Positions 51,477 to 61,169 of a stretch of DNA of 64,000 nt are shown here, piece after piece (positions within the stretch are counted from its first letter, which is position 1; each line of letters begins with the position of its first letter). The position numbers and the translations under genes are program-made. Below the pieces are notes generated by a model. The model searched no databases. It was not told the origin of the DNA and saw only the letters and a list, made by a program, of their open reading frames with translations. The stretch is from positions 1-64,000 of the forward strand of contig NZ_LJHS01000004.1 in NCBI RefSeq assembly GCF_001296045.1. The letters run 5' to 3'. The stretch comes from Rhizobium sp. AAP43 (GTDB lineage Bacteria > Pseudomonadota > Alphaproteobacteria > Rhizobiales > Rhizobiaceae).

Positions 51477-52298
51477 ATGCCCCGTATCAAGACCCGTGAT
51501 GGTGTCGAACTCTACGTCAAGGATTGGGGGCAGGGACGCCCTGTTGTTCTGCTGCATGGCTGGCCTTTGACCGCCGACACCTTTGACGATCTGTCGCTGG
51601 CCATCGCCGATGCCGGCATGCGGGCAATCTCCTATGACCGTCGCGGTTTCGGCCGCTCCGAGCAGCACTTTGATGGCTATGATTACGACACCCTGTCAGA
51701 CGATCTGGCGGATGTGCTGGCATGGGCTGGCGGCAATGATGCGACGATCATTGGCTTCTCGATGGGCGGCGGTGAAGTGGCGCGCTACATGTCCCGCCAT
51801 GGCGGCGCCAATCTGCGCTCGGCCGCATTGGTTGCTTCGGTGGTGCCCTACATGCTGCAGACCGATGACAATCCGGAAGGCACGCCCCAATCCACCTTTG
51901 ACGAGATGGCACAGGGCATGCAGGACGACCGCGCCCATTTCTTTGCTGGCTTCTTCAAGGACTTCTATGGCGTCGGCATGTTCGACAAGGCGGTCAGCGA
52001 TGAAGTGCTGGAATGGTCGGAACGCCAGGCGATGATGGCTGGCCTCAAGCCGACGCTTGCCTGCGCCAAGGCATTTTCCAGCACCGACTTCCGGCCGGAC
52101 CTTGCCGCCTTCGAGGTGCCGACCCTGATCATTCATGGCACCAGTGACCAGACGGTGCCGATCGATGCGGCCGGTCGCGCCGCCGCTGCCGGCATCCGAC
52201 AGGCAACGCTGCTCGAATATGACGGCGCACCGCATGGTCTCTTTGCCACGCACAAGCAGCGCTTCATCGAAGATGTCGTCGCGTTCCTGCGTCACTGA
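51477..52298 (+). CDS. Alpha/beta hydrolase, non-haem haloperoxidase/esterase type
   Basis: A 273-aa alpha/beta hydrolase. The catalytic triad is visible: S95 in GFSMGG, D224 in HGTSDQTVP and H253 in GAPHGL. LLHGWPLTADTF and SYDRRGFGRSE are typical of cofactor-free haloperoxidases and related esterases. The biological substrate is unknown. The ATG at 51477 has AAAGG 9 bases upstream and is preferred to the TTG at 51471. No signal peptide. Confidence 0.88.
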   Translation: MPRIKTRDGVELYVKDWGQGRPVVLLHGWPLTADTFDDLSLAIADAGMRAISYDRRGFGRSEQHFDGYDYDTLSDDLADVLAWAGGNDATIIGFSMGGGEVARYMSRHGGANLRSAALVASVVPYMLQTDDNPEGTPQSTFDEMAQGMQDDRAHFFAGFFKDFYGVGMFDKAVSDEVLEWSERQAMMAGLKPTLACAKAFSSTDFRPDLAAFEVPTLIIHGTSDQTVPIDAAGRAAAAGIRQATLLEYDGAPHGLFATHKQRFIEDVVAFLRH

Positions 52299-52305
52299 CC
52301 GGCTT

Positions 52306-52333
52306 GCCCCTCTCCTGTTTCACGGAGAGGGGC
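52306..52333. terminator. Hairpin between convergent hydrolase and RNA methyltransferase genes
   Basis: Perfect 10-bp stem GCCCCTCTCC / GGAGAGGGGC with an 8-base loop; its sequence resembles half of the rhizobial repeat at 49936-50050. Likely a shared terminator. Confidence 0.65.
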
Positions 52334-52339
52334 TTACCC

Positions 52340-53590
52340 TTACTTCTTGCTCAGGAAAGCCACCGCCTCGACATGCGGAGACCAGAGGAACTGGTCGATC
52401 GGCGTCACCTGGTCCACGCGGTAGCCGCCGGCCACCAGGATCGAGAGATCCCGCGCCAGCGTCAGCGGATTGCAGCTGATCGCCACCACCTTCTTCACCT
52501 GCGATTTCGCAAGCTCCGTGCACTGTACTTCCGCACCGGCGCGCGGCGGATCGAAGACGACGGCATCAAACGCCTTGAACTCGGAGGTCATCAGAGGACG
52601 GCGGAAGAGGTCGCGCCGCTCGGCCGTCACGGGTTTCAGCCCTTGCGTATTGCGGGCGGCGAAATCCAGTGCCTTGATCGCCTTCTCGTCGGATTCGACC
52701 GCGTGAACGGCCATCTTGCGCGCCAGTCGCAGCGCAAATGTGCCAATGCCTGCAAACAGGTCGGCGATCTTTTTCGCCTTGCCAATATGCGCCGCAGCAA
52801 GTGCTGCCATATGCGCTTCGGCCTCCAGCGTCGCCTGGGTAAAGCCGCCCGGCGGCAGAACGACGCGTGCGCCGTCAAAATCCAAAAGCGGCTTGTGCGG
52901 CTCGATGATGATTTCGCCATTGGCCGAAACGCGGGCAATGTCCTTGAGCTTCAGCACGGCATTGGTCACGTCGCGCCGGGCGCGATCGGATAGCCCGCCG
53001 GGCAGCCCGTCGAGCGAGATATCAAGTCCGGTCAGGGTTTCCGTCACCGTGATGCGGAAATGATCGGCGCCGGCGGCTCTGGCAATGATCTGCAGCGCGT
53101 CGAGCCGGGACACCAGCCCCGGTGACGCGATGGGACATTCTTCGACGACCACGACATGATGGGTTTCCGCCTGCATGAAGCCGATGACCATGTCGTTGTC
53201 GCGTCGCCGCGCCGAAAACACCAGACGGCGCCTCTGATGCGGATGCGCCTCGAAAATCTCGGCCACGGGCGCATCGATGCCTTTGGACTTCAAGGCGTCG
53301 ATCAGGATCTGGCGCTTGAACGCATTATAGGGTGCGGCAGCCAAATGCTGCATCGAACAGCCGCCACAGGTACCGCCGACCCCATCCGGGCCAAAATGCT
53401 TGCAAGGCGGGGTTACGCGATCTGGCGAGGTGGAGGCGAAGGACATGATCGTGCCCGCGTTCTTCACACGCGCGATCGAGACCGTCTCGCCGGGCAGCGC
53501 GAACGGCACGAAGATCGGACCGTCTGCGCCATGCGCCACGCCGTCGCCCTTGGCGCCGAGGCTGGAAATGGTGACTGTTTCAGCGCTCAT
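52340..53590 (-). CDS. RlmD/RumA-type 23S rRNA uracil-C5 methyltransferase
   Basis: SAM-dependent RNA m5U methyltransferase of 416 aa. An N-terminal TRAM domain (about residues 1-60) is followed by the Fe-S cluster cysteines (CKHFG, CGGC, ECPIA), the SAM motif ADLFAGIGTFALRLAR and the catalytic FDPPRAG ... SCNPLTLARD with the nucleophilic cysteine. It overlaps tlyA by the ATGA at 53587-53590, so the two RNA methyltransferases are co-expressed. Confidence 0.9.
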   Translation of the reverse strand: MSAETVTISSLGAKGDGVAHGADGPIFVPFALPGETVSIARVKNAGTIMSFASTSPDRVTPPCKHFGPDGVGGTCGGCSMQHLAAAPYNAFKRQILIDALKSKGIDAPVAEIFEAHPHQRRRLVFSARRRDNDMVIGFMQAETHHVVVVEECPIASPGLVSRLDALQIIARAAGADHFRITVTETLTGLDISLDGLPGGLSDRARRDVTNAVLKLKDIARVSANGEIIIEPHKPLLDFDGARVVLPPGGFTQATLEAEAHMAALAAAHIGKAKKIADLFAGIGTFALRLARKMAVHAVESDEKAIKALDFAARNTQGLKPVTAERRDLFRRPLMTSEFKAFDAVVFDPPRAGAEVQCTELAKSQVKKVVAISCNPLTLARDLSILVAGGYRVDQVTPIDQFLWSPHVEAVAFLSKK

Positions 53591-54441
53591 GCGCGATCCT
53601 CGTCCGCTTCGTCGTCTTCGGATTCGTCCTCGAGCACGTCGTCCCCGTCGTCGTCCATGTCCTCGTCTTCAGCTTCGTCAGCCTCGCTTTCCGGCTTGAA
53701 CCCGGCCAGCAGGAATTCCTCGTTGCCATCACCGCCTGCAATCGGGGAGGGGATCATCCCAAGGCTCGTCCAGCCCATGTCTTCGGTCAGCCAGCGCTCC
53801 AGTTCGGCCGCAACGGCGGGTGCCGTTTCCGGTTCCTTGAGCAGGCCTGCCTTGCTGATCGCATCACGGCCGGCTTCGAATTGCGGCTTGACCAGAAGCA
53901 GGCAATGCGCCCCGGGCTCAGCCATGTCGAGTGCGGGCACCAGCGCAAGCTTCAGCGAGATGAAGGAAACGTCGGAGACGAGGAAATCGAAGGGCTCATC
54001 ATCGATATCCTCGGACTCCATATAGCGGGCGTTCAGCCCCTCGATATTCGTCACCCGCGGATCGTTGGCGAGGCGCGGATGCAGCTGGTCGTGGCCGACA
54101 TCGATGGATACCACGTGTTCGGCACCGCGCTTCAAAAGCACTTCGGTGAATCCACCGGTCGAAGCGCCGACATCCATGCAACGGCGCCCTTCCGGCGAAA
54201 GCCCGAAATGGTCAAGGGCTGCCACCAGTTTGAGGGCCGCGCGCGAGACGTAATCCTGGGCCGGATCGTCGATCTGGAAGTCGTGCTCGGCGCTGAAGAC
54301 GAGGCTGGCTTTACTGACGACCTTGCCGTCGATCCTGACCGTACCGCGCTGGATCGCGTCACGCGACCGCGACCGGCTGGCAAAGAGACCAAGGGCGACC
54401 AGAAGCTGGTCGAGGCGCTGGGGTTCGGGAAGCTTTTTCAT
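53587..54441 (-). CDS. TlyA-family rRNA methyltransferase with acidic tail
   Basis: A 284-aa protein: S4 RNA-binding domain at residues about 7-65 (RLDQLLVALGLFASRSRSRD) and an FtsJ/RrmJ-like SAM domain with MDVGASTGGFTEVLLKRGA and LLLVKPQFEAGRD. TlyA proteins make 2'-O-methylcytidine in rRNA. The last 30 residues are almost only Asp and Glu (EDEDMDDDGDDVLEDESEDD), an extension not needed for the fold. In many alphaproteobacteria a dxs gene precedes tlyA; here there is a gene-free stretch of 600 bases instead. Confidence 0.9.
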   Translation of the reverse strand: MKKLPEPQRLDQLLVALGLFASRSRSRDAIQRGTVRIDGKVVSKASLVFSAEHDFQIDDPAQDYVSRAALKLVAALDHFGLSPEGRRCMDVGASTGGFTEVLLKRGAEHVVSIDVGHDQLHPRLANDPRVTNIEGLNARYMESEDIDDEPFDFLVSDVSFISLKLALVPALDMAEPGAHCLLLVKPQFEAGRDAISKAGLLKEPETAPAVAAELERWLTEDMGWTSLGMIPSPIAGGDGNEEFLLAGFKPESEADEAEDEDMDDDGDDVLEDESEDDEADEDRA

Positions 54442-54585
54442 ACCCTGTCAATGAGGGCTCGCACGAGGTGGTGCAAGCATTTTGTTTGGATTGCGTCTGC
54501 GGAAATGCCTGCCAGGTTGCGTTTTTCGCCTCTATTCTCAACGATTGAATTAGAGAAGAATTAATCAATTATCGCTAATTTCACG
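54442..54585. other. AT-richer intergenic stretch, promoter side of tlyA and the small RNA
   Basis: The stretch 54535-54580 is unusually AT-rich for this genome. TTGAAT (54545-54550) and TATCGCTAAT (54570-54579) are promoter-like but their spacing is not ideal. It should contain divergent promoters for tlyA and the downstream small RNA. Confidence 0.4.
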
Positions 54586-54704
54586 ATGTCGGTGCTTGAT
54601 CGTCTCCTCCTCTCAACACGCAATGCACCGAGATATCTGCAGCCGAACCCTTCCTGGCAGCAGACATGCAGAAGCCCTCCGGATTCGGGCCCGGAGGGCT
54701 TTTG
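54586..54704 (+). ncRNA. Candidate trans-acting small RNA with anti-Shine-Dalgarno loops
   Basis: Three consecutive hairpins. SL1: TCGGTGC (54589-54595) pairs perfectly with GCACCGA (54625-54631), exposing TCTCCTCCTCTC in the loop. SL2: TCTGC/GCAGA and GCC/GGC pairs at 54636-54665, exposing CCCTTCCT. SL3: AAGCCCTCCGG / CCCGGAGGGCTT, then TTTGC, a Rho-independent terminator. Loops with CU-rich anti-ribosome-site sequence and a terminal hairpin are the layout of alphaproteobacterial regulatory RNAs such as the alpha-r14 (cuckoo) type. The 5' end is approximate. Confidence 0.6.
54671..54703 (+). terminator. Terminator of the candidate small RNA
   Basis: Stem AAGCCCTCCGG / CCGGAGGGCTT (loop ATTCGGGC) followed by TTTGC. 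No annotated protein gene precedes it on this strand. Confidence 0.75.
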
Positions 54705-55063
54705 CATGTCAGGCCATCGTTCGGGCGCCCAATACGGCGGATGAACAGCGCTTGGTCCTGCAGCAGCAGCGAGCGCTTGAGGAGAGGGCTGCTGCTCTCG
54801 CCCAGTTCAAACTGGTCGCCTCGACCGGACAAACACGTGTATATGCCAAGCATTGCGCCGCCTGAGGTCGATGTGGTTCCGATGATCCAAAGAGCCAGGC
54901 GCTTCCGTTTGGGGCAGGAGTGCCTTTTCCATCCATGCATGGCATTTGCCATCGAAATGCACCATGAAATGGCCTGTCCGCCACCATTGACCAGCCGCCA
55001 GCGGCATCGCTAATTGTTCCAAGACAGCGCGTGGGGCGCGGGCATGTGTGAGGGGACAGGCAA
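54705..55063. other. Intergenic region without a supported gene
   Basis: About 360 bases before the DUF4424 gene. Several overlapping short frames exist on both strands (for example 54709-54987 minus), rich in Arg, Ser and Cys and with no family resemblance; none is accepted. The promoter of the DUF4424 gene should lie near its right end. Confidence 0.4.
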
Positions 55064-56077
55064 ATGACTATCGGGACACGGATCTATACGCTCACACTGG
55101 CAGCCAGCATCTGCATGGGCGGACAGGCTGTGGCCAATGACACCATGGCAGTGCTGGGTGCCGGCGGCCTTGTCTTCACCCGCAGCGATGACATCAGCAT
55201 GGTAGAAGAGGACCTCTACATCTCGCCGACACAGGTGAAGGTCGACTATACCTTCCGCAATGCCAGTGCCAATTCCGTATCCACCATTGTTGCCTTTCCG
55301 ATGCCCCGCATCGGCGGCGGTGTGGACTTCATGGGCAGCGTCCCGGATATGGAACAGGACAATTTCATGGACTTCACCGTCACGCAGGATGGCGCGGCAA
55401 TTGAACCCAAACTGCAGCAGCGTGCGCTGGTTCACGGTATCGATTTCACCGATGAGGTGAAGAAGCAGGGCGTGCCGCTGATGCCGCTTGCGGATGCGAC
55501 AAGGGTGGCCATCGGAAAACTCGATCCGGCCGTCCTGAAGGATTGGCAGGTCAAGGGCCTGATCGTCGACATGAACTACACGCCGGATGGCAGCACTGAG
55601 CCGGAATTCTACCCGACCTGGGAACTGGATACGGTCTATTGGTGGGAAACCGTATTTCCGGCCGGACGCGACGTGAAGGTCGAGCACAACTACAAGCCCA
55701 GTCTCGGCGGCACGACGGCCATGGTGTTCATCCAGGATGGCGAGCCGACCGACAATTTCGAGGACTACAAGCAGCGCTACTGCCTGGACGATGACTTCAT
55801 GGCGGTTGCCGCGAAGCTCGAGAAGAGCCAGGACGCCGACAAGGGCATCTACTATTTCGAGAACTGGCTGTCCTACATTCTCACCACCGGCGGCAACTGG
55901 TTCGGCTCGATCGAGAAGTTCCGTCTGACCGTCGACAAGGGCAGTGAAAAGAACATTGTCAGCTTTTGTGGCGAAGGCGTGAAGAAGACCGGCCCCACCA
56001 CGTTCGAGATGACCGCGACGGACTTCTATCCGCAAAAGGATCTCGACATCCTCCTGGTGGTCCCGAGCCAGCAGTGA
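55064..56077 (+). CDS. DUF4424 family secreted protein
   Basis: A periplasmic protein of 337 aa with a signal peptide (cleavage after GGQAVA, about residue 24). The mature start NDTMAVLGAGGLVFTRSDDISMVEEDL and the blocks WWETVFPAGRDVKVEHNYKP and NWFGSIEKFRLTVDKG are typical of DUF4424, a family found in rhizobia and other proteobacteria. The protein is probably all-beta. Function unknown. GTGAGGGGAC serves as ribosome site. Confidence 0.85.
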   Translation: MTIGTRIYTLTLAASICMGGQAVANDTMAVLGAGGLVFTRSDDISMVEEDLYISPTQVKVDYTFRNASANSVSTIVAFPMPRIGGGVDFMGSVPDMEQDNFMDFTVTQDGAAIEPKLQQRALVHGIDFTDEVKKQGVPLMPLADATRVAIGKLDPAVLKDWQVKGLIVDMNYTPDGSTEPEFYPTWELDTVYWWETVFPAGRDVKVEHNYKPSLGGTTAMVFIQDGEPTDNFEDYKQRYCLDDDFMAVAAKLEKSQDADKGIYYFENWLSYILTTGGNWFGSIEKFRLTVDKGSEKNIVSFCGEGVKKTGPTTFEMTATDFYPQKDLDILLVVPSQQ

Positions 56078-56348
56078 CATCGACCCGGCGAGCGTCATGC
56101 ACCCGATGCGATGACACGGTTACGTGCCAAACGGCATAAGTTGAACACGCGCCAAGTGGCCTCGCCACGGTAACGGGTTGTCAATGCGTTTGAGACACGT
56201 TGCGGTCGATCGGCGGATTCCGGCTTCCCCCTGAACGGGCCATGATGGCTTCGCAAATGCCGGAATGGATCATGCACCTGCTTTGCCATGTGCGGCGTGG
56301 CTGAAGGCCTCGGCCGTTGCGTGCCCGTGCCTCCCGAAAGTATTGGCC

Positions 56349-58172
56349 ATGTCCCTCAACAACCTTTCCCTCAGCCACAAGCTCATCCTCACCTTCTGCA
56401 CCATCATGGCGGGATGCTTCATGGCCTCCGTCGTCGTCTTCCTTCAGGCCCAGAATGCCCGGGGATTGCTGGTCGAGCAGGACCGCGCCCAGGACATCGT
56501 CAATCTCGTCGACAGGGCGGCGACTGCGATGGCAGATGGTGTAGCGAGCCATCGCGGCTATCTTCTGGCCGCGAGCGAGAGCACGCTGGCGTCACTGACT
56601 TCGGACCATGATAACGTGAAGGCAGCACTCGACGAAGCGGTCCGGCTGGCCGATGGCGAGCCGGGCCTTGCCGCTTCGCTTGCCGCCATGCGCTCGGCAG
56701 CAAGCACCTATCAAGAGACCGTCGTCGCTCCACAGATCGCCGCTGCCAAGGCTGGTCAGATGCCGCTCGATGCGATCGTTGCGATGGGGGGTGCCGATGG
56801 CGGCCGCGCGCTCGACGCTTTCCGCCGTGCAGCCTCCGAAGCAAAATCGGTGCTATCGGCAGAGGTCACCTCGGCACAGGAAAAATTGCAGACAGCGCAT
56901 TGGTCGCTGGAAATGGCCCTGATCCTTGGTGCGGCCGTTGCCGGCGTCTTCGCCGTCGGTCTGATCTGGCTGCTCGCGCGATCCATCGTCACACCGATCA
57001 TCGGCATGACCGATGCCATGGCCCGCCTTGCCGGCGGCAATCACCAGGTCGAAGTTCCAGCAATCAACCGCGGCGATGAAGTTGGTCGCATGGCCAAGGC
57101 AGTTCTTGTATTCAAGGACGCGGCCATCGAGAGTGCCCGGATGTCTGACGAGCGCCGCGCGATGCGCGAGCAGGTCGAGGCTGAACGGCGTGAGGCTGAG
57201 GCGGAAAAGGCGAGGGAGGCCGAAGAGGTTCGTTTCGCCATGAGCGAACTCGCTGAAGGCCTGGCCGCACTCTCGAACGGCGATGTCGTCTTCCGTCTCA
57301 CGCGCCCCTTCGCCTCGCATCTCGATAGCCTGCGCGGAAATTTCAACGAGTCGCTCGACAAGCTTCAGGCAGCGCTGCGCTCGGTTGGTGCCAATGCCCA
57401 GGCGATCAATGCCGGTGCCGCCGAGATCCGTGCCGCCGCTGACGATCTTGCCAAACGCACCGAGCAGCAGGCGGCCTCCGTCGAGGAGACCGCAGCTGCA
57501 ATCGAGGAAGTCACGGTCACTGTTCGCGACACGACGAAACGCGCCGAAGATGTTGGCCAGCTCGTCGAGCGCACACGGGCCGGTGCCGAACGCTCGGGGG
57601 ATGTCGTCCGCAATGCGGTGGCTGCCATGAACGAGATCGAGCAGTCGTCGCAGTCGATATCCTCGATCATCGGCGTCATCGAAGACATCGCCTTTCAGAC
57701 AAATCTTCTGGCGCTGAACGCTGGTGTCGAGGCCGCTCGTGCGGGTGAAGCCGGTAAGGGCTTTGCGGTCGTTGCCCAGGAAGTCCGTCAGCTCGCCCAG
57801 CGCTCCGCCAATGCCGCCCAGGAAATCAAGGCCCTGATCTCACGCTCCACCGCCGAAGTCGGCTCCGGCGTGGCCCTTGTCGGCGAGACCGGAAGTGAGC
57901 TGGAAAAGATCGTCAGCGCCGTGCAGGAGATCAGCCATCACGTGCAGGCCATCGTCACCGCCGCACGGGAACAGTCGACCGGGCTTCAGGACATCAATCT
58001 CGCCGTAACGGCCATGGACCAGGGCACGCAGCAGAATGCAGCCATGGTCGAGCAGCAGACGGCGGCCTCCCATACCCTGGCCGGCGAGGCTGATTCGCTG
58101 AACCGACTGCTCGCCCAGTTCCGGCTCGACGGCCGGCAGTCTGGTGCAACTCTGGCTTACCGCGCGGCGTGA
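56349..58172 (+). CDS. Methyl-accepting chemotaxis protein with four-helix periplasmic sensor
   Basis: Chemoreceptor of 607 aa. First membrane helix about residues 12-34; an all-helical periplasmic domain of about 155 aa (CHASE3 or four-helix bundle type, with [13 protein letters not shown]); second helix about 190-212; HAMP; a second HAMP-like linker near residues 300-350; then the signalling domain with [20 protein letters not shown] and [17 protein letters not shown]. No CheR pentapeptide. It lies 225 bases ahead of another chemoreceptor gene and ends with its own terminator. Confidence 0.93.
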   Translation: MSLNNLSLSHKLILTFCTIMAGCFMASVVVFLQAQNARGLLVEQDRAQDIVNLVDRAATAMADGVASHRGYLLAASESTLASLTSDHDNVKAALDEAVRLADGEPGLAASLAAMRSAASTYQETVVAPQIAAAKAGQMPLDAIVAMGGADGGRALDAFRRAASEAKSVLSAEVTSAQEKLQTAHWSLEMALILGAAVAGVFAVGLIWLLARSIVTPIIGMTDAMARLAGGNHQVEVPAINRGDEVGRMAKAVLVFKDAAIESARMSDERRAMREQVEAERREAEAEKAREAEEVRFAMSELAEGLAALSNGDVVFRLTRPFASHLDSLRGNFNESLDKLQAALRSVGANAQAINAGAAEIRAAADDLAKRTEQQAASVEETAAAIEEVTVTVRDTTKRAEDVGQLVERTRAGAERSGDVVRNAVAAMNEIEQSSQSISSIIGVIEDIAFQTNLLALNAGVEAARAGEAGKGFAVVAQEVRQLAQRSANAAQEIKALISRSTAEVGSGVALVGETGSELEKIVSAVQEISHHVQAIVTAAREQSTGLQDINLAVTAMDQGTQQNAAMVEQQTAASHTLAGEADSLNRLLAQFRLDGRQSGATLAYRAA

Positions 58173-58186
58173 TCACAGAGGGATTT

Positions 58187-58222
58187 GACATCCGGTGCGA
58201 CAGAAGCCGCACCGGATGTCAT
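58187..58222 (+). terminator. Terminator between the two chemoreceptor genes
   Basis: Perfect 14-bp stem TGACATCCGGTGCG / CGCACCGGATGTCA with an 8-base loop, followed by TGGCTTGTTTTG. Confidence 0.8.
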
Positions 58223-58397
58223 GGCTTGTTTTGACCGCTGAGCGATCCCGTTGCAGACGCTATTTGCTCAATCGGAAAGGGAAGGAGCCAAAATTCGCTT
58301 TCCAAATGTTATCGCTATCTCAAATTATTAACCACGATATTCTAATCATTCTACCGTTGAGACAGGTCGCGCCCGCGACCTTGGGGACGGAAGCATC

Positions 58398-60239
58398 ATG
58401 TTGAATAGTTTAAAGAAAATACCGCTGTCGATGCAAATGGTGCTCGGCATTGGACTTGCCGTCGCCGCCATCCAGGCAGCAACCGCCGCCTATGAAATTT
58501 CCTCGGAAAGACTGAGCCTGACAGACAAGGCTGCCATGCGCGGCGATGCGGCCCTCGACATGCTCGAGTCCGTCCACACCCAGGCCATGCTCAATCGCAA
58601 GGAAGTCGGCGAAGACGATCCGGCGATCGAAACGCTGGATGGCACCATGGAGCAGTTCTCCAACGCCGGCGGCTCCGTGAAGATCTGGCTGGTCATGGGA
58701 CCGAAGGTCATCGACTTCCAGCGCGCCCAGGGCGAAACCGAATTCGAGGCACCACGCGATGCCATCGACCAGCAGGCGATCACGGCCCTGCAGAAGCTGA
58801 ACCGGCTCGAAGGCGAGACGTTCCGCATGACCCGCCCCGTCATTCTCGGGCAGGGCAGTGCTTCCGATGAGAAATGCGCCACCTGTCACACCGCCCAGAT
58901 GAACATCCAGCCGGGGGAGATCGTTGGTCTCTACAGCGCGGAAGTCGATCTGGCACCGGAACTGGCCGCCTGGCGGGCCAATGTCTGGAAGCGCATCGCC
59001 ATGGGTGCCGGCGCCATTGCCCTGATGATCGTGCTGGTCGTCTTGATGCTGCGCGTCACCGCGATCACGCCCCTGCGCTCGTTGACCAAGGCGACCAAGA
59101 GCCTCGCCGACGGAAACCTCGATGTCGACGTTGGCAATACGGATCGTCGCGACGAACTGGGCATCATGGCCCGCGCACTGGATGTATTCCGGGATGGCCT
59201 GCGCCGGACGCGTCAGCTGGAAATTGAGGCTGAGCAGACGCGGCAAAAGGCGGAGGCGCACCGTCTTGAAATCGAGCGCCGCGCCGAGGAAGAGGCCGCC
59301 GAAAAGCTGCGCTTTGCCACATCGGGTCTGGCTCAGGGCCTGCGCCGCCTCGCTCAGGGCGACCTCGATTTCCAGATCGATGCGCCTTTCGCCGAGAACT
59401 TCGAAACCCTGCGTCACGATTTCAACGGGTCGATCCGCGAACTGGCCGGCACGATGGGAACGATCCGCCAGACGGCGGCGGCTATCGATGGTGGCAGCGC
59501 GAACATCGCGGATGGCTCACGCGAGCTTGCTCGCCGCACCGAAAGCCAGGCGGCATCGCTTGAGCAGACAGCCGCCTCGCTGAAAGAGATCAACACCACA
59601 GTCGTTGCCGCCAATCTGCGTGTCGCCGAAGCCCGCGATGTGGCCAAGAAGGCGAACCAGAGCGCGGTGACCTCGGGCAAGGTGGTGACGGAGGCCGAAC
59701 AGGCGATGCATCGCATCGAGGAAAGCTCGCAGCAGATCTCCTCGATCGTTGGGGTCATCGACGAGATTGCCTTCCAGACCAATCTTCTGGCTCTCAATGC
59801 CGGTGTCGAAGCCGCCCGCGCGGGCGAAGCGGGCAAGGGATTTGCGGTCGTTGCCCAGGAAGTGCGCGAGCTTGCCCAGCGCTCGGCCAATGCCGCCAAG
59901 CAGATTGACGGTCTGATCAAGACGTCGACAGCGCAGGTCGAAAACGGGGTGAAGCTCGTTCACGGCACCGGCGAGACGCTGCTGGAGATCGGTGACCTGA
60001 TCCAGAAGATCAACGAACATATGGATGCGATTGCCGATTTCACCCGTGACCAGGCCAGCAATCTGCGCGACATCGGCGGTGCTGTCGACAATCTCGACAT
60101 CGTGACCCAGCAGAACGCCCAGGTGTCGGACCAATCCAGCCTAGAAGCAAACAGACTGGCCGAGGAGGCCGCACAGCTTCGCGTGATGATCGAGCGGTTC
60201 CGGTTGCCGGGCACGACGAGTCTGCGCCGCGCGGCGTGA
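58398..60239 (+). CDS. Chemoreceptor with periplasmic haem c motif
   Basis: Methyl-accepting chemotaxis protein of 613 aa. The first membrane helix spans about residues 13-33. The periplasmic domain resembles the DUF3365/Tll0287-like haem sensor and contains C160-A-T-C163-H164, a complete c-type haem attachment site. The second helix is near 205-226, followed by HAMP, a second HAMP-like linker and the signalling domain ([20 protein letters not shown]). It could sense redox state, oxygen or NO through haem. Its neighbours encode another chemoreceptor and, further on, superoxide dismutase. Confidence 0.92.
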   Translation: MLNSLKKIPLSMQMVLGIGLAVAAIQAATAAYEISSERLSLTDKAAMRGDAALDMLESVHTQAMLNRKEVGEDDPAIETLDGTMEQFSNAGGSVKIWLVMGPKVIDFQRAQGETEFEAPRDAIDQQAITALQKLNRLEGETFRMTRPVILGQGSASDEKCATCHTAQMNIQPGEIVGLYSAEVDLAPELAAWRANVWKRIAMGAGAIALMIVLVVLMLRVTAITPLRSLTKATKSLADGNLDVDVGNTDRRDELGIMARALDVFRDGLRRTRQLEIEAEQTRQKAEAHRLEIERRAEEEAAEKLRFATSGLAQGLRRLAQGDLDFQIDAPFAENFETLRHDFNGSIRELAGTMGTIRQTAAAIDGGSANIADGSRELARRTESQAASLEQTAASLKEINTTVVAANLRVAEARDVAKKANQSAVTSGKVVTEAEQAMHRIEESSQQISSIVGVIDEIAFQTNLLALNAGVEAARAGEAGKGFAVVAQEVRELAQRSANAAKQIDGLIKTSTAQVENGVKLVHGTGETLLEIGDLIQKINEHMDAIADFTRDQASNLRDIGGAVDNLDIVTQQNAQVSDQSSLEANRLAEEAAQLRVMIERFRLPGTTSLRRAA

Positions 60240-60287
60240 TGCATGAACTCACGCGGGCGTGAATGCCCCGGCCCCCGATGATGCAAC

Positions 60288-60321
60288 GAAAAAAGCCCGT
60301 GGCGCGAGCCACGGGCTTTTC
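60288..60321. terminator. Bidirectional terminator after the haem chemoreceptor
   Basis: Stem AAAAGCCCGTGGC / GCCACGGGCTTTT with loop GCGA, A-run on one side and T-run on the other. Serves the chemoreceptor (+) and the DUF2188 gene (-). Confidence 0.9.
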
Positions 60322-60339
60322 CCTGCCTGGAGGTACAGG

Positions 60340-60597
60340 CTATCGGACGTCGTCGACATCATCGACCACGCCCGCCATGGGCCGGTCCGCACCGTCCGCA
60401 TGTTCGTGGATCCAGTCGCCGTCTTCGTTCTGCCAGCTGATCTCGGTGTCGCCATCGGTCAACTGCTGCGCAGCGGCTGCCCTGCGCGCCGCATCCAGTG
60501 CCTCTTCATGCGTCGAATAGGGCTCTGAATAGACGTCGCCCAGTCGATAGGCATAGCCTTCATCATGGGCGACGACATGATAGGTGATCGTCACCAT
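60340..60597 (-). CDS. DUF2188 domain protein
   Basis: A small acidic protein of 85 aa. YHVVAHDEGYAYRLGDVYSEPYSTHEEALDAARRAA matches the DUF2188 pattern of two strands, a helix and a third strand (ISWQNEDGDWIHE). Function unknown; members often occur with stress genes. It lies 7 bases after the membrane-anchored gene at 60605-61009 on the same strand and probably shares its transcript. Confidence 0.75.
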   Translation of the reverse strand: MVTITYHVVAHDEGYAYRLGDVYSEPYSTHEEALDAARRAAAAQQLTDGDTEISWQNEDGDWIHEHADGADRPMAGVVDDVDDVR

Positions 60598-60604
60598 GCC
60601 GATC

Positions 60605-61009
60605 TCAATTCCAATGCCAGCGATTGCTGCGTGCCGGCGGGGTTGAGTTCGCCAGAAGATAACCGATCACACCGCCAAGAATGCCAAGGGTAATCAGGCC
60701 GGCAGAGGTTGCGCCTGGATTGCGGCGCACCACGCCCGCGACAGTTCCTGCGCCCTCACGGGCATATTCGGCAACGGCGTTGGCGGTGCGGGCGGCACCA
60801 TCCAGTGCTACGGCCGCCCCATGGCGCACGTCTTCGCTGGTATAGCCGGTTGCGGACCGTGCGGTGCGGGCGGCATCATCCATCGCTTCCGATGCGCGGT
60901 TGCGAAGGTTACGGCCTCCACGGCCAGCTTCACGGGCAAGCGTGTCCTTCAAATCGTTCATCTGTTCGCGAAGCTCGCGCAGTTCGGCCTGCAGGTTCGA
61001 AGTCGCCAT
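60605..61009 (-). CDS. YqjD/ElaB-like membrane-anchored stress protein
   Basis: A 134-aa protein with a charged amphipathic N-terminal region, an alanine-rich helical middle and a single C-terminal membrane helix with glycine zipper (GLITLGILGGVIGYLLA). This is the layout of DUF883/YqjD proteins, which bind ribosomes at the inner membrane in stationary phase in E. coli; transfer of that role is inference. The ATG at 61009 (MATSNLQAELRELREQM) has AAGGA upstream. Confidence 0.75.
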   Translation of the reverse strand: MATSNLQAELRELREQMNDLKDTLAREAGRGGRNLRNRASEAMDDAARTARSATGYTSEDVRHGAAVALDGAARTANAVAEYAREGAGTVAGVVRRNPGATSAGLITLGILGGVIGYLLANSTPPARSNRWHWN

Positions 61010-61100
61010 GATCCGTATCCTTTCGTTGTGTCCTTGAGTGTTGCGGAACAAACGTGGCGGACTGGCTATGGTTCCATCGCCTCGCATCATCGCGGATGAA

Positions 61101-61139
61101 ACCCAAAAACAAAACGCCCGGCGAGGAAGCGCCGGGCGT
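61101..61139 (-). terminator. Terminator of the superoxide dismutase gene
   Basis: Stem AAACGCCCGGCG / CGCCGGGCGTTT (61110-61139), followed on the minus strand by TGTTTTTGGG. Confidence 0.88.
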
Positions 61140-61169
61140 TTCGAATGTTGTTGGATCTGCGTCGAAGTC

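Noticed and set aside
54581..55022. Short overlapping frames on both strands between tlyA and DUF4424
   Set aside because: They overlap the hairpins of the candidate small RNA, are rich in Arg, Ser and Cys, and none shows a family pattern with a good ribosome site.
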